This document shows, one piece after another, positions 27,362-36,531 of a stretch of 64,000 bases of DNA. The stretch covers positions 558,001 through 622,000 of the forward strand of contig NZ_CP058670.1 in assembly GCF_013414345.1 (NCBI RefSeq). The letters are read 5' to 3'. The notes below the pieces were generated by a model. The model was given only the letters and a program-made list of their open reading frames with translations. It did not search any database and was not told where the DNA came from. The position numbers were made by a program, and so were the translations under genes. Numbering within the stretch: position 1 is the first letter of the stretch; every line of letters starts with the position of its first letter. The stretch is from Microcella indica. Its GTDB lineage: Bacteria > Actinomycetota > Actinomycetes > Actinomycetales > Microbacteriaceae.

Positions 27362-27392
27362 AGTGCTCAGTACGGTAGTGGCACTCAGTGCC
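27362..27392. promoter_or_regulatory. Probable MftR operator between mftA and mftR
   Basis: Two CTCAGT repeats 18 bp apart (27366 and 27384). The second lies in the perfect 13-bp palindrome GGCACTCAGTGCC (27380-27392), and a related imperfect copy AGTGCTCAGTAC is at 27362-27373. The position between divergent genes of a TetR regulator and its cluster suits an autoregulatory site. The binding protein is inferred. Confidence 0.5.
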
Positions 27393-27417
27393 GAAGGGAA
27401 GAGGCAGGTGATGAGAG

Positions 27418-28047
27418 TTGAGTGAGTTCGTAGACGCGGCGGCCAACCCCGTGGTGCGCATCGGGCGTCATCCCGCCACAACGCATGTCGAGATAAGCCA
27501 CACGGGCCTGCGGTTGTTCATCGAGCGCGGCTTCGATCAGGTCACAGTTGATGAGATCGCCGCGGCCTGCGGCATAGGACGCCGCACTTTCTTCCGATAC
27601 TTCCCCTCGAAGAACGACCTGCCCTGGGGTCAGTTCGACGACATGCTGCGAAGCATGCGCGAGCACCTCGACTCCCTGCCGCGCAGTGTCCCGTTGAGGG
27701 ACACCCTCCGCATCGCCATCGTGGTCTTCAACCGCACACCTCCCGAAGAACTGCAGTATCACCGCGAGCGGATGACGCTACTGCTCACGGTGCCCTCCCT
27801 CGTCGCGCACTCGACCATCCGCTACGAGTCGTGGCGCCAGGTGATCGCCGATTTCGTCGCCGAGCGACTCGACACCTCGCCGAGCGGCCTCCTGCCCCAA
27901 ACAATTGGCTGGGCGTGTCTCGGTGTCTCGATCGCCGCCTACGAGCAATGGCTCAAGCACGAAGACGCATCACTGAGCGACTTGCTCGACCAGGGCTTCC
28001 TCGCCGCTCGCGACCTCATGCTGCTCGACGAGCCCGGCCCGCGCTGA
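27418..28047 (+). CDS. mftR: Mycofactocin system TetR-family regulator MftR
   Basis: 209 residues from TTG at 27418; a GTG at 27451 is an alternative. N-terminal TetR HTH: GLRLFIERGFDQVTVDEIAAACGIGRRTFFRYFPSKNDL, a close match to MftR. The C-terminal ligand domain is all-helical (VPSLVAHSTIRYESWRQVIADFVAERL). MftR is known to respond to long-chain acyl-CoA in mycobacteria. It is transcribed away from mftA, and its stop overlaps the mftG start (TGATG). Confidence 0.88.
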   Translation: MSEFVDAAANPVVRIGRHPATTHVEISHTGLRLFIERGFDQVTVDEIAAACGIGRRTFFRYFPSKNDLPWGQFDDMLRSMREHLDSLPRSVPLRDTLRIAIVVFNRTPPEELQYHRERMTLLLTVPSLVAHSTIRYESWRQVIADFVAERLDTSPSGLLPQTIGWACLGVSIAAYEQWLKHEDASLSDLLDQGFLAARDLMLLDEPGPR

Positions 28048-29558
28048 TGACCCCTCGCGCGCCCGATGTGATTGTGGTCGGGGCGGGAGGCTCGGGTGCT
28101 CCGCTCGCGGCTCGACTCGCTGAAAGGGGCGAGCGCGTGCTGCTGCTCGAGGCCGGCCCAGTGCCCGCACCCCACTCGACGCGGGACGGTTCGAGCCTCG
28201 CCGCGGCCGTCCCCGGGCATCCACTCGCGGTCAGCTACCGCGGCACCCTCACGCCGGGTCGCGATCACACGGTGGTGCGCGGGCTCGTCGCGGGCGGCTC
28301 GACGGCGATCAACGGCGCCTACTTCAGGCGCCCGCGCAGTCGCGACCTTGATAGCTGGGCCGCCGTCGCGGCCGACCACCGCTGGAGCGCCTCGGCTACT
28401 CTGCCGCTCTGGGCCGAGATTGAAGGTGACCGCGAGTACGGGCATCGCGGCTCGGGCCCAATGCCCATCACACGCAGCTCCCTCGACCATCCGCTCAGCG
28501 CCGCACTGCTCACCGCTGGAGTAGAGCTCGGTCTACCGTTTGTCCCTGACCAGAACGCCAGCCCCGACCCGCCGCCCGGAGTCGGCGCGTTGCCCACAAA
28601 CACTCGCGACGGGCAGCGCTGGAGCACGGCGCGCGCCTGGCTAGAGCCCCCAACTTCAGGGCTCACCATCCGGGGCGGATGCACCGTGACGCGCGTTCTC
28701 TTCAATCGAGGAGGGCAGACGACCGGTGTCGAAATCGTCGTCGACGACGCGGTCGAGGCCATCAGGGCTGACCGCGTCGTGTTGTGCGCCGGTGCCATCG
28801 CCACTCCACAGCTACTCGTGCACAGCGGTGTCGGCCCACCGGGCGCGGTGCGCGCAGCGGGCGCGACCGTCGTGCGGGATCTGCCAGTGGGGGCGCAACT
28901 ACACGACCACCCGCAGCTCGAGCTGCGTTTTCGAGTGCCGACCGAGGTGCTGGACCACCCGACCGAGACGACGCTTGGGGTGGTAGTGCACGGCTCCAGC
29001 CGTTGTGACCCCGGGACGAGCGCGGAGGACGTGCCCGGTGACGTCGAGGTGCTCTCAGTGCTGCGTCCCATGGGTCGTCTGCTCGACAGCGACACAGGTG
29101 ACACTAGCCTCAGCGTGCTGGTCTCTGCGCTGCGCACAGAGCAACCGGGCCAGCTATTGCTTGACAGTGGCGGGATACCACGGCTCGACTTTAGATATCT
29201 TCGCACCCCTGGCGATCGCGCGCGCTTACGGGTCGCCGCGCGACTCGCTGCCGCCCTACTCGCGAGTGAGCCACTCCTACAGATCGGCGTACGGCCGGAG
29301 TATCCATCGCTCGAAGGTGGTCTCGACGACGATGCCCTTGACGATTGGATGCGCGGCCGTCTTTCGACAGCGCTGCACAGTTGCGGCACGACGCCCATGG
29401 GCACCGACCCTTCAACGTCGGTCGTCAATGGCCGCGGTGCCGTGCACGGGATCGAAGGTCTGCACATCGCCGACCTCGGCATCCTGCCGACCACGCCAAC
29501 GAGTGGTCCCGCGGCGAGCGCCGTGCTCGTCGGTCTCGTGATCGCAAACGCGTTGTGA
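28047..29558 (+). CDS. mftG: Mycofactocin-associated GMC oxidoreductase MftG
   Basis: 503 residues from ATG at 28047, which overlaps the mftR stop by one base. FAD-binding DVIVVGAGGSGAPLAARLAERG, GMC motif GLVAGGSTAINGAYFRRP, second GMC signature VLCAGAIATPQLLVHSGVGP, and C-terminal HSCGTTPMG with GLHIADLGILPTTPTSGPAASAVLVG. Family work shows MftG re-oxidises mycofactocinol and links it to respiration. It is the last gene of the mftRG pair. G+C is lower toward the 3' end, as in the mobile DNA that follows. Confidence 0.93.
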   Translation: MTPRAPDVIVVGAGGSGAPLAARLAERGERVLLLEAGPVPAPHSTRDGSSLAAAVPGHPLAVSYRGTLTPGRDHTVVRGLVAGGSTAINGAYFRRPRSRDLDSWAAVAADHRWSASATLPLWAEIEGDREYGHRGSGPMPITRSSLDHPLSAALLTAGVELGLPFVPDQNASPDPPPGVGALPTNTRDGQRWSTARAWLEPPTSGLTIRGGCTVTRVLFNRGGQTTGVEIVVDDAVEAIRADRVVLCAGAIATPQLLVHSGVGPPGAVRAAGATVVRDLPVGAQLHDHPQLELRFRVPTEVLDHPTETTLGVVVHGSSRCDPGTSAEDVPGDVEVLSVLRPMGRLLDSDTGDTSLSVLVSALRTEQPGQLLLDSGGIPRLDFRYLRTPGDRARLRVAARLAAALLASEPLLQIGVRPEYPSLEGGLDDDALDDWMRGRLSTALHSCGTTPMGTDPSTSVVNGRGAVHGIEGLHIADLGILPTTPTSGPAASAVLVGLVIANAL

Positions 29559-29965
29559 TCTGCAAGAGGGGATAGACGTCAATATTGAAGGGTTTGGCGA
29601 AAGCGAATTGAGGAGAGTACATCCATCCTGATGTGAGGCCGCAGACGTTAAAGAGGAAGACCGGGCATGATGGTCTCTTTCTCGTGCGCTCGAACCGGCA
29701 CTAAAGATCGGTTGTCAAGAGTTCGTTTTTCACGCCCGCGGAGATAGGCAACCTGGCTGGAGCGACGTAGGAACGAGCATCGCCACCCCGCACGTGTCCT
29801 GAAAAGCGTCCTTGAGCTGAATCGCGCCCGGCCGCACGGCCGACCACGACGCTGGTCAGCGCGAAGCCTCGGTTCATGCCCGCTCAAACATGAACGCGGC
29901 GTTCGACCTGGAATCCGGTTTGCCGTCTCGCATCCACAAGCACCAGACCGGATAGGAACAATGCC
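29559..29965. other. 407-bp gap without recognisable gene
   Basis: Lower in G+C than the backbone. An open frame on the minus strand (29648-29887) is Arg-rich and matches nothing I know. No IS ends, tRNA or clear promoter seen. It separates the mft locus from the efflux module and probably is degenerate mobile DNA. Confidence 0.5.
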
Positions 29966-31561
29966 CTAGCGCCGGTCGTCGTCCAGGTACGGGGGCATGA
30001 GCTGTCCCTCCGAGAGCGCCTCGGCGAGGATCTCCTGCTCAATGCGAGTGGAGAGCGGCTTCTGGACGATGAAGCACAAGACGATCGCGGCGGCGATGGC
30101 GAGGGGGACCATGAAGATGAAGATCGGCATGAGTGCCTCGTTGTACGAAAGTATGATCGGCAGTCGGAGCGCGTCAGGCAGGTCGCTGACAGCCGCAGGG
30201 GTCAGTGAGTTGCCGCTCCCGCCTCCACTTCCTGCTTGCGGCAGCCGCTCGGCAAGCAGCGAGGTAAGCCGGGCGGCGAACACCGAACCGACCACGGCGG
30301 AGCCGAGGCTGCCGCCGACTTGGCGGAAATAGTTGTTCGACGCGGTCGCGGTTCCGACCATGCGGTGCGGGAAGGAGTTCTGCACCACGAGCGTGAGAAT
30401 CTGCATGCTCGAGCCGAGGCCGAGGCCGATCACAGCAAGGGCGACGCAGATCTCAAAGATCGGAGTGTCCACTTTCACCGTGGACAGCAGCCACATACCG
30501 ACGGCAAGAATCACCGAGCCGATGATCGGGGGCAGCTTGTACTTTCCCGTCCGCGAAACCAGTTGCCCGGTGCCGATGGACGTCACGAGCAACGCCCCCA
30601 TCATGGGGATCATCAGGAACCCCGCCTCCGTGGCGGTCGCCCCGGTGGCCATCTGAAGATAGGTCGGCATGTAGCCGATTGCACCGAACATCGCGATGCT
30701 GGTGAGCAAGGCGGCGACTGTCGTCAAGTTGAAGTTTCGGTCGCGGTAAAGTGCGAGCGGCATAACCGGTTCGGAGACACGTGTCTCGACAAGAACGAAG
30801 ATGCCCGCGCACACTACCGCGCCGACAATGAGGCCGATGATTGTGGGCGAGTTCCAGTCGAAAGTCGACCCGCCCCAGGTGGCAATGAGGACGATCGCGG
30901 TAGTGGCAACTCCTAGCGTGGCCATGCCGAGGTAGTCGACCTTCGGTCGCTCCTGATTGTTCTTGGCAGGAAGGCGCAGGAGCAGGGCAGTGGCAACGAT
31001 GGCCAGGATGCCGAGAGGGATGTTGATCAGGAAAGCCCAACGCCATCCCGGCCCCTCGGTAAACCAACCGCCAAGAAGCGGGCCGGCGACGGAGGACACG
31101 GCGAAGACCGCGCCGAGAACGCCCATATACCGACCGCGGTCCCGCGCAGGGACGACATCGGCGATCGCCGCCTGGCTGAGGATCATGAGGCCACCACCAC
31201 CGAGCCCCTGCACGACGCGGGCAAAGATGAGAGCTCCCATGTCGCTCGCGAAAGCCCCCAGGACCGAACCGATGACGAACAAGACGATGGCGACGAGTAG
31301 CACCGGCCTTCGACCGAACGAGTCGCTCACCTTGCCGTAGACAGGCATGACAATGGTGGACGCAAGCAGGTAGGCAGTGATGACCCAGGTCATGTGCTCC
31401 ACGCCGTCGAGCTCGCCAACGATCGTCGGGAGCGCGCTGGACAGCACAGTCTGACTGAGCGAAGCGAGCAGCATAGTGACAAGAAGCGCACCAAAGAGGA
31501 GCGTGATGTTGCGGGATGTGCCGGTCTGGGTCGGCGATGCCAATGCAGCTGGGTGAGTCAC
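29966..31561 (-). CDS. DHA2-family (EmrB/QacA type) MFS drug exporter
   Basis: 531 residues, about 14 membrane helices. MFS landmarks: LSQTVLSSALPTIVGELDGVEHMTWVITAYLL near the N-terminus, motif A GKVSDSFGRRPVLL and motif C-like VFAVSSVAGPLLGGWFTEGPGWRWAFLINIPLG, typical of 14-helix proton antiporters. A cytosolic tail follows residue ~500. The start overlaps the upstream TetR gene stop by 4 bp, so regulator and pump are one transcript. Substrates are unknown. Lower G+C than the backbone fits horizontal origin. Confidence 0.92.
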   Translation of the reverse strand: MTHPAALASPTQTGTSRNITLLFGALLVTMLLASLSQTVLSSALPTIVGELDGVEHMTWVITAYLLASTIVMPVYGKVSDSFGRRPVLLVAIVLFVIGSVLGAFASDMGALIFARVVQGLGGGGLMILSQAAIADVVPARDRGRYMGVLGAVFAVSSVAGPLLGGWFTEGPGWRWAFLINIPLGILAIVATALLLRLPAKNNQERPKVDYLGMATLGVATTAIVLIATWGGSTFDWNSPTIIGLIVGAVVCAGIFVLVETRVSEPVMPLALYRDRNFNLTTVAALLTSIAMFGAIGYMPTYLQMATGATATEAGFLMIPMMGALLVTSIGTGQLVSRTGKYKLPPIIGSVILAVGMWLLSTVKVDTPIFEICVALAVIGLGLGSSMQILTLVVQNSFPHRMVGTATASNNYFRQVGGSLGSAVVGSVFAARLTSLLAERLPQAGSGGGSGNSLTPAAVSDLPDALRLPIILSYNEALMPIFIFMVPLAIAAAIVLCFIVQKPLSTRIEQEILAEALSEGQLMPPYLDDDRR

Positions 31562-32184
31562 TTTGCTTCTTCCATTACGGTGCGGAACAGTGCGATTGCA
31601 GCGTCCAGGTCGGTGTCAGATGGGATGCCGCCGAGCGAACCGCCGCGCTCGAACGCAAAGCGAATGGTCGTGCCGGCGAGCACGACGAGTGCGCGAAGCG
31701 AGGCGGGGAGAGCCTCCGGAGCGCCCGCCAGGCTGATACGCCCGGTTGCGACTCGGTCCTCGAGGAGTTCTTCGACGAGGTGTTCTGCCTGGGCAACGTG
31801 CCGGGTGAGGTGGACTCGCAGTTCGGGGAAGCGTTGGACGAGGTCGCGGCGAATCGCAAGATCCGAATGGTCGCGAACGGTGGTCGACGAGACCGCAGCG
31901 AAGAGCCGGACAGTGCGAGTGAAGAGATCCGTATCGCGTGCATCGAAGGCGGTGATGGCACCGCCGGGCATGACTGGCGACTGGATGCCGAGCACCGCTT
32001 CCTCCTTGCTCGAGAAATAGTTGAAGAAGGTGCGAGGTGAGACGCCCGCTCGGGCAGAGATTGCGTCAATGGTTGCACCGGTCAAGCCATGTTCCAGGGC
32101 TAGGTTCGCCGCGGCCTCGCGGAGGGCTGCCCACGTGGCGGCGCGGTGCCGCTCCCTAAGCGGCGGCAGAGCGATCTCTTGCAC
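31558..32184 (-). CDS. TetR-family repressor of the MFS pump
   Basis: 208 residues from GTG at 32184. HTH: AANLALEHGLTGATIDAISARAGVSPRTFFNYFSSKEEAVLG. The C-terminal ~130 residues are the ligand domain with a MftR-like TetR_C pattern. It is co-transcribed with the exporter downstream (ATGA overlap) and divergent from a second TetR gene; a paired-repeat site lies just before its start. Confidence 0.9.
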   Translation of the reverse strand: MQEIALPPLRERHRAATWAALREAAANLALEHGLTGATIDAISARAGVSPRTFFNYFSSKEEAVLGIQSPVMPGGAITAFDARDTDLFTRTVRLFAAVSSTTVRDHSDLAIRRDLVQRFPELRVHLTRHVAQAEHLVEELLEDRVATGRISLAGAPEALPASLRALVVLAGTTIRFAFERGGSLGGIPSDTDLDAAIALFRTVMEEAK

Positions 32185-32192
32185 CGGTATAA

Positions 32193-32208
32193 ACTATGCA
32201 GTTATGCA
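32193..32208 (-). promoter_or_regulatory. Promoter/operator of the TetR-MFS unit
   Basis: Two TATGCA repeats (32195-32200, 32203-32208) overlap a -10-like CATAGT on the minus strand, 8 nt before the GTG start. TTGCGC further upstream could serve as -35. Repressor binding here would block transcription; this is a positional inference. Confidence 0.45.
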
Positions 32209-32324
32209 ACTTTGCGCAAGTGTAATCATTGACGGGCGCCTCTGGCGGACGCCGGGCGCGCTTTCGCTCTGCTCACGCCCCGCGCCAGGTATCTCGCAAG
32301 GCGCTCCGTGGATCCAGCCATAGT

Positions 32325-32354
32325 TGCCCATAGAATAATGTTGCATTTTGGGCA
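32325..32354. promoter_or_regulatory. Inverted repeat before the second TetR gene
   Basis: TGCCCA (32325-32330) and TGGGCA (32349-32354) flank an A/T-rich 18-bp centre, ending 15 bp before the ATG at 32370. This suits a TetR operator controlling the TetR-MMPL transcript. Confidence 0.45.
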
Positions 32355-32369
32355 GTTTGCGGTTGGGGC

Positions 32370-32978
32370 ATGACTGGGCTACGAGAAGACAAGCGTGCGG
32401 TGACCTCGCGGCTGCTTGCTGAGTCGAGTTTCCGTCTGGCGGTCGAGCGTGGGATGGACGGTTTTGTGATTGACGAAGTCACTACCGCCACCGGTTACTC
32501 CCGGCGAACGTTCGCCAACCACTTCTCCTGCAAAGAGGAGGCGGTTGCAGCGGTAGTGGTGATCGATGCGCTCCAGGTGCTGAAAGGTATGCGCGTCGAG
32601 TCGGGCGAGACGGCCATCGACGCACTTGAACGGGCGATACGCTCGCAATTGAATCAGGGCAACGTTGAGCGATTGACACAGTTGCAGGACTTGGCACGCG
32701 ACCACCCTGCTCTGCGCCCGTACTTGCTCGCCACCTATGGCCAGGTCATGCGACCACTCCTCAGCGCCCTCGGCATGACCACTGGCGGCGTCGGTGCTGA
32801 CCTTGACACCCTGCTATTGGTGAACGCCTGCTGTGGGATCTTCAGCGCAATCACTTTGGGTGAGATCGCCCTCCCGGCGCGCGGTGACGACGCGCTGCCC
32901 ACACTCGCCCACAACATGGATCCGCTCATCAACGTGATGTTCGCCAGACTTCGCTCTGGTTTCGCGAACACTCGGTAA
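32370..32978 (+). CDS. TetR-family repressor of the MMPL transporter
   Basis: 202 residues. HTH: SSFRLAVERGMDGFVIDEVTTATGYSRRTFANHFSCKEEAV. The C-terminal domain is helical and ends NVMFARLRSGFANTR. The gene lies 36 bp before the MMPL transporter in the same direction and diverges from the other TetR-MFS unit, so the two efflux modules are arranged back to back. Confidence 0.9.
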   Translation: MTGLREDKRAVTSRLLAESSFRLAVERGMDGFVIDEVTTATGYSRRTFANHFSCKEEAVAAVVVIDALQVLKGMRVESGETAIDALERAIRSQLNQGNVERLTQLQDLARDHPALRPYLLATYGQVMRPLLSALGMTTGGVGADLDTLLLVNACCGIFSAITLGEIALPARGDDALPTLAHNMDPLINVMFARLRSGFANTR

Positions 32979-33014
32979 CACACAACTGCCACCGGCAAAC
33001 CCAGGAGTTCACAT

Positions 33015-35384
33015 ATGTCAAGCCTTCTCTACCGCCTCGGCCTTTCCTCGTTCCATCGACCTTGGATCGCGATCAGCGCCTGGGCTCTCGTCCTGGGGGT
33101 GCTCGGCGCCGTAATTGCGGTGGGAGGCGTACAGCTCACATCGAACCTGTCTATTGACGGCACTCCGTCCCAGGATGTCCTCGACACGCTCGCCGATGAG
33201 CTGCCCGACGCGGCGCGTGGCCAAGGGAGCTTCATCCTTACCGCCGAAGACGGCAGCTCGGTTGCCGAGCCGGAGCGTGTCGAGGTGATTATGGACGTGG
33301 TCGAATCGGTCTACGGCACAGAGCACGTCGTAGGGTCCGTCGAGGAGGCGCAGCAACCGTTCGTCGAGCAGCTCGAAGCCCTCATGTCCCAGGCCGCTGC
33401 GCTTCCCGCAGCGGAACAGGCGGCATACCTGGCGCAGATCCAGCAGCAGGCAGACGCGCAGATCCAGCAGCAGATCGACGACTATGGGTTCGCGCCGCTG
33501 ATCGTCGACGGGCTTCCCATCCCGCAGGTGCTGATCTCCGAGGACAAGAGTGCAGCTCTGTTCCAGTTCGCACTCGATCAGCAGGTGCAGTCGATGGGAT
33601 CCGCTGACATCGAGAAGATCATCGCGGCCGGCGAGGCCTACGACGGAGAGGCCGGCCTGACCGTCCTGCCCGGCGAATCACTCAAGTTCGCGCTGCCCGC
33701 GCTGGGCGCCGCCGAGATCGTGGGCGTCTTGATCGCAGCTGTCGTGCTGGTACTCGTTCTCGGCTCGTTCTTGGCAGGCGCCCTGCCCTTGGTGACCGGC
33801 ATCGTCAGCGTCGGCGTGGGCGTGGGAATTGCCATCGCGTCCGCTGCTGGCGAGCCGATCAACCTGATGACCCCGATCCTCGCCGTCATGATCGGGCTTG
33901 CGGTCGGCATCGACTACTCACTGTTCATCGTCAACCGCCAACGCAACCTGATCAGGGTCCAGCAGCTCACCGCTCGCGAGGCCACCGGCCGTGCAGTTGG
34001 CAGCGCAGGCTCGTCCGTCGTGTTTGCCGGACTCACCGTTGTCGTCGCACTCGTCGGCCTCGCCGCCGTGGGCGTCTCGATGCTCACCGCGATGGCCCTC
34101 GTCGCGGCCGGAACCGTCACCGTCGCCGTCCTGGTGGCCCTGACCCTGCTGCCCGCCGTCCTCGGCCTTGTCGGCGAAAGGGTCGTCTCCGTCAAAGCAC
34201 GCGCCACGGGCGCGACCGCGGATCAACACCACCGCATCGCACGCGGATGGTCCGGGTTCATCGTCAAGCGCCGCTGGCTAGTGCTCCTGGGCACCACGGT
34301 CATCATCGTACTTGCGGCCCTACCCGCCACGAACATGACCCTGGGGATGCCCACCGGCGGCAACTCGAGCCCGGACTCATCCGCCCGGCAGAGCTACGAT
34401 GCGGTCGGCGATTCGTTCGGCGCCGGCTTCAACGGGCCGCTCATTGCGGTCGCCGAGGCCGAGGCCGGGTCCAACTTCGACGAGGAACAGATCACAGAGA
34501 TCACGACACGGATCTCCGACGCGGACGGCGTGCGGCTAGCCCAGCTGATCGGCACCAGCGACGACAACGCCACCGTCGCCTTCATGGTCATCCCCGAGAC
34601 CGGGCCGGGCGACGAGCGGACCGCGCACCTCGTGGACGAGCTGCGTGAAACGGCCGTGGACGGTTCCGGCGACGGCGCAACGCTGGGAGTCACCGGGCTC
34701 ACTGCTGTGATGATCGACATGACCGAGAAGATGGCTGAGGTCTTCCCGATCTATATCGCCATCATCGTGATCCTGTCGATGATCATCCTGCTGTTCGCCT
34801 TCCGCTCCGTGCTGCTGCCAATACTCGCTACCGGCGGCTTCGTGCTATCCATCCTGGCGACCCTGGGCCTGACGACTCTGGTATTCCAAGACGGCTGGCT
34901 AGGCGGCTTGTTCAATGTGGAGCCCGGCACTCCCCTTGTGCCGGTCATCCCCATTATCGGCACCGGCATCCTGTACGGACTGGCGATGGACTACCAGGTG
35001 TTCCTGTCCTCGTCGATGCGCGACCACTTCCTCCGGGGCGAAAGCCCGCAGCAGGCCATAGTCAACGGGTTCTCGGCCACCTCGCGCGTCGTGGTCGCCG
35101 CAGCGATCATCATGGCATCCGTCTTCGCCGGCTTCATCTTCTCCCCGGAGACGATGATCGCCCAGATCGGCTTCACCCTCGCTATTGGTGTGCTCATCGA
35201 CGCGTTCCTGGTGCGCATGACCCTCATCCCCGCGGCGTTCGCGATCCTTGGTCGGGCGACCTGGTGGGCACCCCGCTGGCTCCAGCGGATCCTTCCCGAC
35301 CTCGACATCGAAGGGCACAAGCTTGAACAGCAACCCGACGGACGGATGCATTCGGAACTGTCAGCCCAGGAGCCGTCGCGCTGA
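33015..35384 (+). CDS. MMPL-family RND transporter
   Basis: 789 residues. Two repeats, each with one helix, a large outer loop and five further helices (RND fold). Blocks: LVLGSFLAGALPLVTGIVSVGVGVGIA, IGLAVGIDYSLFIVNRQRN in the first half and GTGILYGLAMDYQVFLSSSMRDHFLRGESPQQAIVNGF in the second (the conserved Asp-Tyr pairs for proton relay). The first outer loop has Gln-rich coiled repeats (QIQQQADAQIQQQID). CCAGGAG precedes the ATG. It exports lipids or lipophilic drugs across the cytoplasmic membrane; the substrate is unknown. Confidence 0.93.
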   Translation: MSSLLYRLGLSSFHRPWIAISAWALVLGVLGAVIAVGGVQLTSNLSIDGTPSQDVLDTLADELPDAARGQGSFILTAEDGSSVAEPERVEVIMDVVESVYGTEHVVGSVEEAQQPFVEQLEALMSQAAALPAAEQAAYLAQIQQQADAQIQQQIDDYGFAPLIVDGLPIPQVLISEDKSAALFQFALDQQVQSMGSADIEKIIAAGEAYDGEAGLTVLPGESLKFALPALGAAEIVGVLIAAVVLVLVLGSFLAGALPLVTGIVSVGVGVGIAIASAAGEPINLMTPILAVMIGLAVGIDYSLFIVNRQRNLIRVQQLTAREATGRAVGSAGSSVVFAGLTVVVALVGLAAVGVSMLTAMALVAAGTVTVAVLVALTLLPAVLGLVGERVVSVKARATGATADQHHRIARGWSGFIVKRRWLVLLGTTVIIVLAALPATNMTLGMPTGGNSSPDSSARQSYDAVGDSFGAGFNGPLIAVAEAEAGSNFDEEQITEITTRISDADGVRLAQLIGTSDDNATVAFMVIPETGPGDERTAHLVDELRETAVDGSGDGATLGVTGLTAVMIDMTEKMAEVFPIYIAIIVILSMIILLFAFRSVLLPILATGGFVLSILATLGLTTLVFQDGWLGGLFNVEPGTPLVPVIPIIGTGILYGLAMDYQVFLSSSMRDHFLRGESPQQAIVNGFSATSRVVVAAAIIMASVFAGFIFSPETMIAQIGFTLAIGVLIDAFLVRMTLIPAAFAILGRATWWAPRWLQRILPDLDIEGHKLEQQPDGRMHSELSAQEPSR

Positions 35385-35499
35385 GGCATTTCCGTCGTCG
35401 ACTACCGAGCGAGGGTCGTCGAACGCACTTGTCGTCCGATGGTTCGGATTTTCCGACCAGCACGGTGCACCGTCGCTAATGAATGCCACCGCATCCCCG

Positions 35500-35583
35500 T
35501 GAACGAGGTCGGCGCGGGATTGCGGGGGCGCCTCGCAGACGAGTTCGCGGACACCCTCCGCCGTGAGGCAGTCGAAGAAGTAC
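35500..35583 (+). pseudogene. Fragment resembling DUF3562-type three-helix protein
   Basis: From GTG at 35500 the frame gives GLRGRLADEFADTLRREAVEEVL before it is cut by the inverted repeat of the IS. This resembles the start of small actinobacterial three-helix-bundle proteins. Only 28 codons remain. The call rests on one short match. Confidence 0.35.
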
Positions 35584-35605
35584 TGAATCGGCCTGACTTT
35601 CGTTC

Positions 35606-36531
35606 CTATCGGGAGCCTTGTCCGGCGGGTGCCGGTTGGGCTGATTCGAGGTCAGCGTAGTACGCCTGCTCGACCTCAAGTGGGGTGCGCATGTCGAGCT
35701 CGCCGTGGAGGCGAGCGTTGTTCCACCACCACACGTATTCGAGGGTCGCGAGCTCGACCGCTCGACGGTTCGCCACGGCCCGCGCTGACGGATCAGTTCC
35801 GTCTTGTAGAGTCCGTTCACGGCCTCAGCGAGGGCGTTATCAAAGGAATCGCCGACGGTCCCCGTCGAGGGTTTCGCGCCGAGTTCTTCGATGCGGTCGG
35901 TGTAGACCACGGCGAGGTAGTTCGACCTGTGATCGGCATGGTGGATCAGCCCGTCGAGTCGACCACCGGCGGCCCATGCGGCCATGTCGAGCGCCTGCAA
36001 CGGCAGGATGTCGGATCTCAGTGTCGACGCGACGTTCCAGCCGACGATGCGACGCGAGTAGACATCGGTGACGAACGCGACGTAGGCGAACCCTGACCAC
36101 GTCGCAACGTAGGTCACGTCGGCGACCCAGAGACGGCGTGGGCCAGGGGCCGTGAACCGGCGCTGCACGAGATCCTTCGGCTTCTCCACCGTCGGATCGG
36201 ACTTCGTCGTGAACACCTTCTTGGATCGCTTCACGCCTCGCACGCCGGCGAGCCGCATGAGCCGTTCAGTTTGATCGCGACCGATGCCCCACCCTTGCCG
36301 GCGCAGGAGCGCGTGCATCTTCCGTCGCCCATAAACGCCGTAGTTCTCCGCGTGCAGCCGCGCAACCTCGGGCACGAGCAGATCATCACGCAACTGCCGA
36401 GCGGACGGCGCTCGGCCCGCCGCAGCGCGATAGCCGCGCGAGGTCAGGAATCCTCTCACTGCCGGCCGCAGGACCTGGCAGATGAGCTCGACCCCGAAAC
36501 GATCCCGATGCTCGTTGATGAACCGGATCAT
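35606..36531 (-). pseudogene. IS3-family transposase OrfB, frameshifted (copy 1)
   Basis: Integrase-type transposase: HTH_21-like N-part (GVYGRRKMHALLRRQGWGIGRDQTERLM), DDE residues in LWVADVTYV, LIHHADHRSN and NALAEAVNGL. After RGPWRTVE one base is missing (near 35,760). The native end (WWWNNARLHGELDMRTPLEVEQ and on to the TAG at 35606) continues in another frame. The length of 926 bp, one short of 309 codons, agrees. Its start overlaps orfA (ATGA). Confidence 0.85.

Noticed and set aside
29648-29887. 79-codon minus-strand frame in the gap after mftG
   Set aside because: Arg/Ser-rich, no ribosome site, no similarity I recognise; left as uncharacterised gap.
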